From NCBI GenBank assembly GCA_002633005.1, contig NMRA01000181.1, positions 258,959 through 322,958 of the forward strand: a stretch of 64,000 bases of DNA, in the 5' to 3' direction. Under the pieces are notes generated by a model, which searched no databases, was not told the origin of the DNA, and worked only from the letters and a program-made list of their open reading frames with translations. Numbering within the stretch: position 1 is the first letter of the stretch; every line of letters starts with the position of its first letter. This document shows positions 36,020 through 47,233 of the stretch, piece after piece. A program made the translations under genes and the position numbers. The DNA comes from Phoronis australis (Eukaryota > Phoronida > Phoronidae).

Positions 36020-36226
36020 CCCGTACATGCGAAATCGAAAGAGAAGATAAGTTTGGATTCAAACTGCACGGTGGTCATGACTACTTAGAGGATAGCGTCT
36101 CGTTCGACACAAAAATGGCATTGGAATGTAAGCCTGGTAATGCGATGATTTTCCGAATCCCGTTTGAAAACGTTACTTGCGACGAAAGCTTTGGAGATGT
36201 TCGAAAGTTACCACCTCCGTGTGCAC
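36020..36226 (+). CDS. CCP-like exon 8, lacking the conserved tryptophan
   Basis: A 207-bp phase 1-1 exon with acceptor GATTGTTTTTAG and donor GTAAGT. Four cysteines are present (RTCEIE, LECKPG, VTCDES, PPCAR) with CCP-like spacing. The near-invariant tryptophan between Cys3 and Cys4 is absent: that segment reads DESFGDVRKLPPP, with phenylalanine in the equivalent place. A sequon (ENVT) precedes Cys3. The fold may be retained with Phe replacing Trp, or the domain may be degenerating. The exon keeps an open frame and strong splice sites, which argues for continued use. Confidence 0.8.
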
Positions 36227-36904
36227 GTAAGTAAAACACAATTATCTTGGATGAGGGAATAAAAGACAGAGGGGGAAACCGGAGAGAAAGAGGAAAAATT
36301 ATGCACAGGGGTGTATTTAATGTTACTATGTTGTGTATCAGAAGTGAACGTTTGCCACAATGCCTACCACAATAAAAAAGAACATCATAAGTTAAGTCAT
36401 TTCAGTGACTCACGCACGAAACTATTATGAACCATGCTGTACATGTCGGCAAATTAGACTTCGCTAATACGTTAAAATTTAAAGATTTGAAACTTGATTG
36501 GAGATTGGTTGTTTGATTGTCATAACAGAAATTTGGAAAGACGGCCTGTTTCATGAAAAATGATTAAGGAAGCGAGAGCTTTACGGTTATGAAGGACCCT
36601 AGAAAAGTATCTAATTTTGGCCGATTTCGGAACATCATATCTCAGAAATGGCCGATCAGATTTTAAAATTTGAGATACTACATGTATGATTTATGCAATT
36701 ATCCACAAATCCTCAGAGGGATCGTTTTTGAAGTGAAGAGGGGCTGTAAAATAGAACTTGTGTCATTTTATGAAAAAACGTCGCATAAATCGAAAACCAA
36801 CCCATAATCTAAAAAAAAGACGTAGCAGCGTTTTTGAATACTTTTCTTGAACATTTGTATCAAATGAAATAGGGTCTTGTTATACTCCTGTTCTTTCATA
36901 CATG

Positions 36905-37375
36905 TCAGAATCTTACATAAATGTCAACCAACTTGTTAGGTGTACACGTTACTACTGTCGGCACTTTGTGGTCAAATTGTAAAACATTTCCTAGAAATAG
37001 ATGGTTAGTTGGCTGCCCGCATGGTGCTCAAATATTAAAGTTATTCAAGGAATAAATAGCTGGTTAATTGGTTGACATCTAACATCCAGTAGCTGCCCCA
37101 CCTGGTGGACAACTATTAAAGCTATCCAAAGAGACAGGTAGCTGGTTAGTTGTTTGACATTCAACATCCAATAGCTGCCCTACCTGGTGGTCAAATATTC
37201 AATTTATCCAAAGATGAATAGACAGATAGCTGGTTAGTTTGTTGACATCCAACATTCCATAGCTGCGCCACCTGGTGGTCATATATTAAAGCTATCCAGA
37301 TGGAGAGTCAAGTAGCTAGTTGGTTTACATTCAACATTCAGTAGCTGCCCCACCTGGTTGTAAAACGGCAAAACG
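36905..37375 (-). repeat. Left-arm tandem array of transposon B
   Basis: About six units of roughly 80 bp with GTTGACATCTAACATCC, AGCTGCCCCACCTGGTGG and AAAGCTATCCAAAGAGACAG. It is homologous, in inverted orientation, to the right-arm array of copy A. Confidence 0.88.
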
Positions 37376-38781
37376 ATACAAAAGGAGATGGCAAATGGGG
37401 TGGAGTTTGGATGATGTATTGGCCACAACAGGGGGTTATTAGTTTAATTGGATGTGAACCAACTATTAGTGTCTGTTGCATCAAAATAGTCACTTACAGG
37501 CAGTTGATGGGGCCTAAGTACTCCTGTCCATTGCATCAAATATAGTCGTATACACAGACAATGTCTGTTATTTAGCAGATGGGGTGGTGGTACCGAATTC
37601 TCTCAGTAACAAATTACAAGAAAATGCCCTTTATTTAGTAGATGAGTTTGGATCCGAGTTCAGACAACTGACAGTCCGCATAAACAGCGCTGATCAAATC
37701 AAGCAGAAAATGCAAAATTGAAGCCTGTGAATAGCAGAATGTTTAATTGTTGTGCACATGTAAATACAGGGTATGTAGGTGTACAAGTCAACAGCGCTGC
37801 TGCACCTACCATGAGGGACATTAGAAAATTCAAAAATCAAATTGTCTCCATATCTTGACATGTTTTCCTAAGCCATGTCGTGCTCATTAATAAACGCGTC
37901 AAGTTCACAATTATCATAACAAAATGGCACCTCAAAATTCTATAATCAAATGCTCTGTTTATCTTGACATGTTTTTTCTGAAGCCATCCTTTCTGCTCTA
38001 ATAAATATGCACCAACTTTATAACAACACCTTTCACTGCATTCTCGTTCCACTATTATAGAAGACCTGTATTTGTTGTTATTTTGTCTAAGAATTCACTT
38101 AATCTTTTGTCACTGCTGTTTCCTTGGCATCAGTGTGATCATTTATTCTATTATGAGTGTTCACAGTCCTACAACTCATTGACCCACCCAAACTAGACTA
38201 TTTTGTGGGGCTATATTACTACAGGCTCATTAACTTTCTGTTTACAAACATTGTAGCACTTAGACAGCTCACACTGTCAACGAATGATTGTATATGGACA
38301 CAAATAGATCTATAGTCATATAATAATTTACAGTGAATGAACACTACAGTTGTAATGATCTCATTGTCCCACACATGGGAGAAAGACCCAATTAAGTGTA
38401 ATTACCCCAACCCTAAACTGTAGTAAACATCTCTGCCTGTACATAATGGTGAGTTTTCAAAATGCATTAACAAATAACTTTCGTTCAAGACAAATACCAC
38501 CGCGGTAGTCAGCTGGAAAAAACAACCAAGCAAGGATTTCATTTTTTTAAAACAGATGAACTAATAAGCTAAAAACCACAAACATTGGATACGATTGAAG
38601 CTAAACGACCTTGGGTATTAATATACTCTGTGGATTTACAAACACCAATCAAAGTTGACGATATCACATGGATTATTCTTTTAATATTCTTTCAATGTTG
38701 TTTAACAAGATATTTAACTAGGACATAGCTGTGCTTAAATTACGCCCTCTCATTTTTTATGACTTGACAAAAAGCTAGAAT

Positions 38782-41402
38782 GGGGCTATTCGGAAAATTT
38801 ACATTAACTAGAGGGCGCGCGTGATAGATTAACAGCCTCGATTTCGCGAGCCCTTTAAATACATGGTGAAATGGCTTGTAGGCGTGCCAACTGAATCTGA
38901 GATTGCGTGAAAAGAGTGTTTCTATGAGAGAAAGTGAGCACGACCTTATACAAAGGTAAGGTTTGTGATTATTATAACAATTATTCCATGTTTATTCTAC
39001 TGATGCCTGTTAACTGAGATACTTGCCGATGTCGACTTCGCGGCAGTCGCCAGTCGGGTTAATCTTTGTTTGTTGTGATTTGTGTTACGATACTTGACGT
39101 AGCACTCGGGATGTTTTCGTACATCAAAACAGTATTATTGTTTGGAATAATTTCTAACAGGTTTATCAGTGACAGTTACATCAATGAATGCTGAATGTTT
39201 AACTCGATATTGGTTAGTGAGATTACAATCCAGACCAAGTGCCATGGCAAAGGGTACATCAATATACATTAGACTATTTGTTTACTCTCTAGCCTGTGTC
39301 TTCCGGAAATTTGTTACACGTTGAAATGAAAATCTATCATGTCTGTTTTCACGTGACCTTTGGTTTTTAGGTTTGAGGTCTTGTACCGTGTAGAGGAGAT
39401 ATGCATCGCTTCTGCATCGACCCTTAATGGACAAAAATTGGTGTTAAGCAGTTGACTTCAGCTAACCAGCAAGATCTTCCCATCCAGTGTAGATCTGTTG
39501 TTAAAGTCTACTTTCTTCATCAGAGACAACGAACAAGCTCTGTTACTCGAGTCCACAGGATTTCCACACACCATTAGTGCTGCATGACACAATGTACATG
39601 TCAGTGGCACTGGTGAAATGTGAATCGCAGTACGAAGTTACCATAAGACAACGTGTTGTTTGTGTATGAAGAGGAACTATATCTGACTGCTACACAAGTC
39701 AGCCTCGTTGGTGAGGATGGCCTTTCACAGGTAATAAGTCATGCGTGGACAATAGCTTATTTCCTTTCCTGGAAGAAACAGGCTGGATTGAAGCTAAAGA
39801 AGACGTAGTGACACTCTGGTCTAGTTCAAGGTCAGACTTTGGGCACAAAACGAGTCAAGTGATATGCTGTTTTGATTATCTTCAAGGATCTAATTGATGC
39901 TGAATGAGGTTACCTGGAAGAAAGCCACATGCCGAAACTGGACTTTTTTTACAAGCGCTTCTATAGGCTATTGAAACTAGATCTCTGTGAAATGAAAACC
40001 AAAAGCCTCTGGTATAAATACCTGTCCTTTCTCACTGAGTGACATTAACTTTTCCATTCAGAAGAAAGGCTTCATGCTAATGGAAAAATCTTTTCAATTT
40101 GGTACACATTATGGGGAAATGACGTTCAGTGACTGCAACGATTGTCTTATTGTCAGTAGGAAGCCCGTTAATGTTACACTTTGATGATAGAATACAATTT
40201 TCATCAACAGGCAAGGTTGTCACTAATTATTGAAACCACAATATTTCCTCAGTTTTAAAGCCCCACACAGTGCAGTTGTGTTTATTCTTTATAAAGCTGA
40301 AATGATTAGCGATTGCGCTTGCGAATTGTCGTTTTCCTCAGTGTTGACCTCTAGAAATGTTCAGCGATCAAAATAAAGTATTCCCTTTGTTTGCATTTGA
40401 TTTGTTTGTGTGTGTAATTATTTTTAGAGCTTTCTTAAGAAGGCCTTCGAACAATTTTAAGTTTTGTGTTAACTTGTCCACAACAAAAGTGCCACATGTA
40501 AGAAATGTATATAAAGAAACAACATTGTTAAAAACAATTGTAATTTTCCCAAGCAATGGAGTCCAAAATCAGGCATATCAAGGGCTGATTTTCTGAATTA
40601 TATTCGATTCTATCAGGTTAATGCTGAAGGATTGCTTTTCACTTTGTCCAAAGGTAAAATAGAAGGTCAGGCGGCTGGTTTCAGTCGTTTTCTCTCTCTT
40701 GTAACAGATGAGTGGGAGAAATATTAACAAATTATAAAAGAAAACACAATACAAACCTACTTTAGTAAGGCAGAACATACTTGACGTTTCATCTTCATGT
40801 TTATATGTACAAAACTAATAATCTTTGTACCCAAGTCTTATTTAAGATCTGAATTAAACTATGTGAAACAGGCTGAAAGTGATTTAATAATGTGTATTTT
40901 TCACGACACCTAAAATGTGCATCTGACTTCAACAAGTAAAGTTCATTCTAGGTGTTAATTTTTATTCAAATGCTATGTTATGACGTTTACAGAATAGCTT
41001 ATTCATCGGTAAATTCAGTAACTAATCTGGTAGTCCTGGGGGTGGAGTTCGCCATACAATAAGGGAACTCACTCGTCTAGAGAATTTTATTGGACATAGC
41101 ATAGCTTTGAAGAGAATCTGCTGTTAAAGTCATCCTGAGCGTCACGTACCATACACCTCTTACATTGGGCGCATTCCCTGGAGGACAATATGTGAATATG
41201 TGCTGCTAGCCTACCCGGCATCCGAGTCCTGGGTGAGTTTCCGAAAAGAAACACTTAGCAATAATAAGGCTTTGCGCGACGACGTATTTTGATAACAATC
41301 CGTCTTTTTATCAGCTCTTTACATGCAGACAGCGTCGCATGCGCAAGTCAATCACCAGTAGTACAGCAGCGACACCGCGAGGAGAATTCTCTGAATAGCC
41401 CC
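38782..41402. mobile_element. 2.6 kb terminal-inverted-repeat element nested in B
   Basis: The insertion starts GGGGCTATTC and ends GAATAGCCCC, a perfect 10-bp inverted repeat. Flanking B sequence reads GAAT before and ATTG after. Copy A has the uninterrupted site GAATTG at the matching place (around 29,875), so a 2-bp AT target duplication is indicated. Inside there is no open frame longer than about 80 codons and no recognised domain. AT duplications are reported for ISL2EU-type transposons, but assignment on this alone is weak. It is probably a non-autonomous or decayed DNA transposon. Confidence 0.72.
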
Positions 41403-41589
41403 ATTGTGGTTTTGTTTGCTGTGAAATGTCTAGTGTAGCTGCCTGAAATCTGGAATGTCCAGGGATGGGTTCACACTTAACGGAACTAATTAAGTTTCGC
41501 TGGCAATCAAAATCTACCACTGTTTTGATACTGCAAGTTTAAGAATAAAATAAAAAGACACCAACTAACTAGTTCCCGATGAGAGAAAA

Positions 41590-41692
41590 ATTGGGGGCAG
41601 CTATTGGATGTTGGATCTCAACCAACTAACCAACAATGTGTCCCTTGGTATAACTTCTTAATTGACTACCAGGTGAAGCAGCTGTTGGATTT
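41590..41692 (-). repeat. Right-arm tandem array of B, interrupted by the LINE
   Basis: The arm units of copy B restart here (GGGGCAGCTATTGGATGTTGG, then CCAACTAACCAAC) and stop at 41,692, where the LINE begins. They resume at 44,218 (TTGGATTTAGGATGTCAAC) and finish at the terminal repeat at 44,334. Confidence 0.85.
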
Positions 41693-41693
41693 A

Positions 41694-44217
41694 ATAATAA
41701 TAATACGTTTATTTGTATTGAAGTCCTCTGGCCCAAAGTATAATGAACAAAACAATTAATCAGGCACATTTGCACAAGCAGTCAACCCATTTAAGAGTTG
41801 TTCTCGTCTTTTAAGGGCAAAATACACATATTTAACAGCAGATATATCTGGATTAGCGAGCAGGCGTATACAGGATTCTTGAGTTGGATGCCTCCATTGA
41901 ACTTCCTTCAAAAAAACATGACCTAAGTTCACAATATCCCTTGCAAACCAACAGGAAATGGTATTCATCCTCTACAAGACCATCATTGCAAGCCATACAT
42001 AATCTATTGTAATAATCCACTTCCACTTGTAGTCTGTGGTTGGAGCAACGTAAACGAGTAAACGCTTGAATAAGACTATTGTGTAGCGGTAATTTAAGAT
42101 ATGGTTCAAAACAGTAAAGAGTCTTAAAGTTAGAGTAGAATTTAAGTTTTGCATTATGCTCAATTTCTGATCGCCAACCTTGTTCATAACAGTCATTAAC
42201 TCTCTGCGCGAAGAAACTTAAAAACGAGACTTCGCACGTGACACCTTGATTCAACAAAATTTCATAAAAACCGTATTTTGATAGCAATTGTCTAACAGAA
42301 TATACCCAAGTATTTCTTCCATTCCTATCTAAATCAGGTAACATGTCATAAGCCGCTTTAGCGTATCTATTAGGTGGCATTTTCAATAACTTTAGCCAAT
42401 ATTTTACACCCCTGACATAATACTTTGCGTAGAGCGGATAAATTCCACTTTCACCCAATACAGCTGCGTTTGAGTAAGAGTTTCCAACTCCAAGAGCAAT
42501 TTTACAGAATTTAACATAAAAATTTTCAAGCCATTCGTATTCTTTGAATCCCCAGATTTCCGCGCCGTAGCACATAGTTGGTACAGCAATTTTATCAAAC
42601 AGTTCAAGTGATAGGCTCAATAGTAATTCCGTGCACCGGTTTCTAATTTTAGAGATGGACATAGCAGCTTTACTACCTTGACGTGCCAGAGTTTTAGTGG
42701 CTTTGGACCAAACTAATCTTGGTGTGAAGAATATTCCAAGATATTTATATTGGGAGACAACCTCCACTACTTGGTTTCCATAATACCACTTCTCATACGC
42801 TCTGAGTGGCCCGCCATTTCTAAAAACAACGATCTTATTTTTTTCAGATTTACACTCATGCCCCAAGAAGAGCAATAATCATAAAGGCAATTTAACATTC
42901 TTTGCAAATTAATTTGAGTGCTCGAACACAGAACCATGTCATCAGCATACAACAGCGATTTGACGTGCGGAGCCTCTTCATTGATGTAAATCCCTCTAAT
43001 ATTTTGGGCATTATCTAGAACTTCGATAAATTTGTTCAGATATATGATAAACAATAGTGGGCTGATCATACACCCTTGTCTGGTGCCGACAGAACAGTCA
43101 AAAAAGTCGGTTAACCCTTCTCTGGTCCTTACGCATGAACGAAATTCACTGTACATGGATTTCAAGACTTTAAGTACGTTACCATGGACAGCAATTTTTT
43201 GTAATCTATACCAGAGTAGGATGTGGGGAATTATGTCAAACGCCTTCGAAAAGTTGACAAAAGCACAATAAAAACAACCCCCGGGCTTAGTGATATATTT
43301 TTGGCACATGGCCTGAAGCGTAAACATTTGGTCCTGAGTGCAATAGCCCTTGCAGAATCCCGCCTGTGATTCACGAAGTTCGTCATTTGCCTCAGCCCAG
43401 GTCCTAAGCCGGTTGTTCAAAAGTTTGGTGAATAGCTTTCCTACTGCTGACAGCAATGAGATACCTCTATAATTGTTCTCATCTTCAGTGTTACCCTGTT
43501 TAAGTATAGGAACAATTATTGCATCACATCAGCCCTGTGGGTAGAGACCTGTAGTGAGAATTCCATTGAAAAGCAGTTCCAATACAGGAACAATAACTAC
43601 CCTCGTACTCTTCAACATCTCAAATACAACGTGATCAATGCCGGCTGCTTTGCCGTTTGTAAGATCCATTATAGCGCACTCAATTTCCTCACATGAGAAA
43701 CAAGTGTTCATATCACTGGGTAATTTTTTGTCACAAGCATGACAGTAATTGTCATGATTTTCCTGTTGTCTTACTACCGTATTTGACATAGTGTCGCTCG
43801 GTTCCATCTGTTCATTGAGCAACAAATTAAAATACGTCTACCACCGTTCTAGAGTTATCGCATTTTCTTTCGGACTACTATTAAATTTTGATTTTACCAA
43901 AGCCCAGAATTGCTTTGGATTATTTCTACTATCCAAAATATTTTCTAGCAACTTCAATTGATGCTCTTTTTGATTTTCTTTGTATAGCATGCGAAATTGT
44001 TTCTTATTTTCTTTGTATACTGCCAATTTCCAGGGGAAGAGTCTCTCCGAAAAATATTCAAAGAGTGATTTTTTGTTTTTTCGCAGTACGTAATTCTTTG
44101 TCCCACCAATGGGGTTGTTTGCTCTGCCTTTTAGCATAAGTATGTTTATTTTTAAACATTGCCATCGATGTAGCATTTTTTTATACAGATTTGTGATACC
44201 ATCTGTTGCACTTTATA
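41694..44217 (-). mobile_element. 5'-truncated non-LTR retrotransposon (LINE) nested in B
   Basis: On the minus strand a reverse-transcriptase coding region runs from about 44,176 to 41,853. It includes a linker region, the fingers and palm (KAFDIIPH, GTRQGCMISPLL), the catalytic YADD at 42,949-42,938, and a C-terminal domain ending in a Cys-x2-Cys...His...Cys cluster (CMACNDGLVEDEYHFLLVC). Two in-frame stops (near 43,836 and 43,527) and one frameshift (near 42,870) inactivate it. The endonuclease and 5' end are missing. The 3' end is an (ATT)n tail at 41,694-41,704. A 9-bp target duplication TTGGATTTA lies at 41,685-41,693 and 44,218-44,226. It looks CR1/Jockey/I-like; the exact clade is unresolved. 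Confidence 0.9.
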
Positions 44218-44820
44218 TTGGATTTAGGATGTCAACAAACCACAAGGTGGCGTGTGTTTGTTGGTTTTCATCCAAATAAGGTGTACGCCTACCTACATGT
44301 AGTTGGTTGACATCCATGTAAGTTTCTGTCATAGCTCTGATATTTTGCTATGAATGTGCCTTTCTGTTACTCTCAGTTTTCGTTAAAACGTTAGGCACAT
44401 AACCTAATTAATGACACGTTGGTAGAGTCAAACCCCAAACTCGAGGGAATTTGCACTCTAAGAAAATATATACTTTTATTGAGTTAAATTACACAGTTTT
44501 GCAGATAATGTTCTGGCTTGTCGTTCAAGTCCTCACAATCGTAAGAAACGTGTGTCTTTAGATTATGGAATTATATAAAACACAAACCGGCTTGAAAACG
44601 TGTTTCTGGTCTTTGTTCTTAACTTAATTAAAATTTAGTCAGTTTTTGCTATAGTTCAGCAAACTAACTGCACTTTCGACTTATGTTCATCAATTACAAA
44701 ACTGTGCGTGGCGATGTGTCGAAATTCAAATTCAGGGATGTTTGTGGTCTTTAAACTCTGTGTGTATTTTTATGTACAACAATAGAGATCTAACGGGTAC
44801 ACTTAATTAACTTCACAAGC

Positions 44821-44916
44821 TCTGCCGGTTCAACGGGCTGCAACACCTGATTGGTTTTTAAGCCGGAAGTCTTCAAAAAGAACCAATCAGATGCCTTAGC
44901 CCGTTGACCCGGCAGA
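44821..44916. mobile_element. 96-bp hairpin element
   Basis: A nearly perfect inverted repeat: TCTGCCGGTTCAACGGGCT and CTGATTGGTTTTT in the left arm face AAAGAACCAATCAG and AGCCCGTTGACCCGGCAGA in the right arm. The loop is only about 15 bases. It is the shape of a palindromic MITE or a solo foldback end. No coding capacity. Confidence 0.6.
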
Positions 44917-45802
44917 AAAGGCCGCGCCAATCAAGTGCAGCCAGAGCTATAACCGCAATTTCGTTTCTTTGACAAAATACAGGTTTACCTGTAAAACATC
45001 TCTTTAAACGTGCAGTTGTCTCTAACGCCCCTGCCGGCTCCCGAATCGAGAGAAGATATTGTCCACGTTGACATTGTTTGGGGCTATTAAATTCTAAAAC
45101 GTAGTGTAAGAATATCAACGAAATGTTTTCTTTAACAGTTTACAATGAGGACACATGTAATTTTTAGTCATTTGATTGAAAATTCCGTTTTTAACCTACA
45201 CCACAGCAACTTTCGGTCGCAGTTTGATCTTAAGTCGGGCTTAATTTTGGTCTTAAGAATGTTCTTAAAAGGGGCTAAAACATTTAAGTAAGCCTGTTTG
45301 GTCTTTGTGTCTACAGCATTGCATTAAGGCTAAACATTCTAGTCTGAACTCGAGTTTTTATTCGAAATTTTACCTCAAATCTGGGGGTTATGAATTTGCA
45401 AACGTGGATTACAAACTCTTATGCATAAGCCATAATGTACTAGATCACAAAAGTTATTGACTGTTCGATTTCGATTAAAAAGATAATACCCGGGCCCATG
45501 GTTTTTGATTGGCGTGCGTTGTTCGTGTCTCTTTGGGCAGTGTTGCGAGTCGCTGTCTTCCTCCTCCTTTCCCTATAAAGAGACTGTTTACATCGAACGA
45601 TTGACCGGGCATAAATTCCACAAACTCCCAATGTTTTGGTGGTGGTCTTGTTTTTTTTTTTCAGCATCGTCCCATTTATAAGATTTTCGCGTCAATCGTT
45701 CTGCTACGATGTTGTCATTACCGGACGTCTTTCCCAATATGCCTGACGCTTTCTGATATCCCTATTGTCCATGTCTCGGCGGCCATCGCTTTTCATGTGT
45801 AT

Positions 45803-46854
45803 CACTACTTATGAGACAATGTGCGTGGCTGTCGTTTGTGCAGATTTGCAACATTCTATGGAAGGAAGTTTTGAAAACTTAAAATTTAGTCGGTTGCCAC
45901 CAAAAAATCTTAGATTTAGAGAAGCCTTGCATAAACTCGTATCTTGGTGGTAGGAAAAGAGTTAATTATAATGGTTTTTATTACAAAAAGCAATATATAG
46001 TAAATCTGAAACACATAACGTGTGCAGAAAAATCAACTTTCTGTTTTCGGCTCTCAGACAGTTAGTAGAATTTGATGAAGTCTTTCAACAATCTCCTTTC
46101 TGTCTTCGCTAGTTTTTCTAATCTGCTCTACTTTGGCATATTTGACTATCAACTACTTGACCAGACTATTTGATTATTGAGAGCTATCCATAAGCTTTTG
46201 ACGTGTCCGCTGCGAATTGAACATATTGAAAAAACAATGGAATTAGATGTCCATTAGGGACCTGCTTCATGAAAAGTGACTTCAGGTTCAGGTTATAAAT
46301 TTGGTGTTAAGGTCCACACACCCAAGTCNCACTACTTATGAGACAATGTGCGTGGCTATCGTTTGTGCAGATTTGCAACATTCTATGGAAGGAAGTTTTG
46401 AAAACTTAAAATTTAGTCGGTTGCCACCAAAAATCTTAGATTTAGAGAAGCCTTGCATAAACTCGTATCTTGGTGGTAGGAAAAGAGTTAATTATAATGG
46501 TTTTTATTACAAAAAGCAATATATAGTAAATCTGAAACACATAACGTGTGCAGCAAAATCAACTTTCTGTTTTCGGCTCTCAGACAGTTAGTAGAATTTG
46601 ATGAAGTCTTTCAACAATCTCCTTTCTGTCTTCGCTAGTTTTTCTAATCTGCTCTACTTTGGCATATTTGACTATCAACTACTTGACCAGACTATTTGAT
46701 TATTGAGAGCTATCCATAAGCTTTTGACGTGTCCGCTGCGAATTGAACATATTGAAAAAACAATGGAATTAGATGTCCATTAGGGACCTGCTTCATGAAA
46801 AGTGACTTCAGGTTCAGGTTATAAATTTGGTGTTAAGGTCCACACACCCAAGTC
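45803..46854 (+). repeat. 526-bp direct duplication around one N
   Basis: 45,803-46,328 and 46,330-46,854 are almost identical, starting CACTACTTATGAGACAATG and ending CACACACCCAAGTC. I count only a few differences, including G/A near 45,830, one missing A in a poly-A run and A/C near 46,027. The single ambiguous base N at 46,329 sits exactly at the junction. This is what overlapping contigs or two haplotypes joined end to end produce. A genuine recent tandem duplication is less likely. Confidence 0.9.
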
Positions 46855-47035
46855 TAAATATATGCACATGATTTCCAATTGCTTTAATAAAATGTCATTT
46901 TTAACGAAATGGGAACGAAAGACAACGTGTTTGACTATCACCTTAAGTGGCACTTTTCACGAAACGGGGCCTAAATAGCACATGTGTAAAGGTAGATTGA
47001 CAGATTTTACAGCGACGAAGTTTTTCTGCCTGTAG

Positions 47036-47233
47036 CTATTAACTCAGGACCCTGCACGACACTACCGAAGGTCACCAATGCGGCAACCTCTCCGAACGCT
47101 GGCCCAGTAGACGTTGGTCTTGGAGTAACTTTGACGTGCAATGCGGGGTACGCTAGTACCAACGCAATCATTCGAACCTCCTCTTATTGTATGGGTGATG
47201 ACAACTGGTCGGTGAAGTCGCTGCATTGTCAAA
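47036..47233 (+). CDS. CCP (sushi) exon 9
   Basis: A 198-bp phase 1-1 exon with acceptor TTTTTCTGCCTGTAG and donor GTGAGT. An alternative AG acceptor 12 bp downstream (exon start 47,048) is also phase 1 and would drop four residues; the upstream one has the better pyrimidine tract. Cysteines occur as GPCTTL, LTCNAG, SYCMGD and LHCQ, with the tryptophan in DDNWSV. LPKVTNA after Cys1 and CNAGYAS after Cys2 match the consensus well. The opposite strand is also open for 70 codons, but that frame is a shadow. Confidence 0.9.

Larger units (their letters stand above)
36897..44334 (-). mobile_element. Foldback-type DNA transposon, copy B (inverted, 7.4 kb)
   Basis: It begins CATACATGTCAGAATCTTAC, the reverse complement of copy A's right end, and ends CCATGTAAGTTTCTGTCATAG, the reverse complement of copy A's left end. 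The element therefore lies in the opposite orientation. Body sequence matches copy A in reverse; for example 38,340-38,640 equals 30,230-30,500. A roughly 2.0 kb interior segment of copy A (about 30,963-32,968, including the THAP relic) is missing. Two later insertions interrupt it, at 38,782-41,402 and 41,694-44,217. Its flanks (TCCTGTTCTTT and CTCTGATATTT) agree at only 7 of 11 positions, so the target duplication has decayed or the ends are imprecise. Confidence 0.82.
36227..47035 (+). other. Intron 8 (10.8 kb), mostly transposons
   Basis: Transposon B with its two nested insertions fills 36,897-44,334. The flanks hold a short hairpin element (44.82 kb) and a duplicated segment around a single N (45.8-46.85 kb). 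Stretches 36,227-36,890, 44,340-44,820 and 44,920-45,800 show no gene. Confidence 0.7.

Noticed and set aside
46301-46591. Apparent conserved ORF matching 45,765-45,953
   Set aside because: The conservation comes from the near-identical duplication around the N, not from selection on protein.
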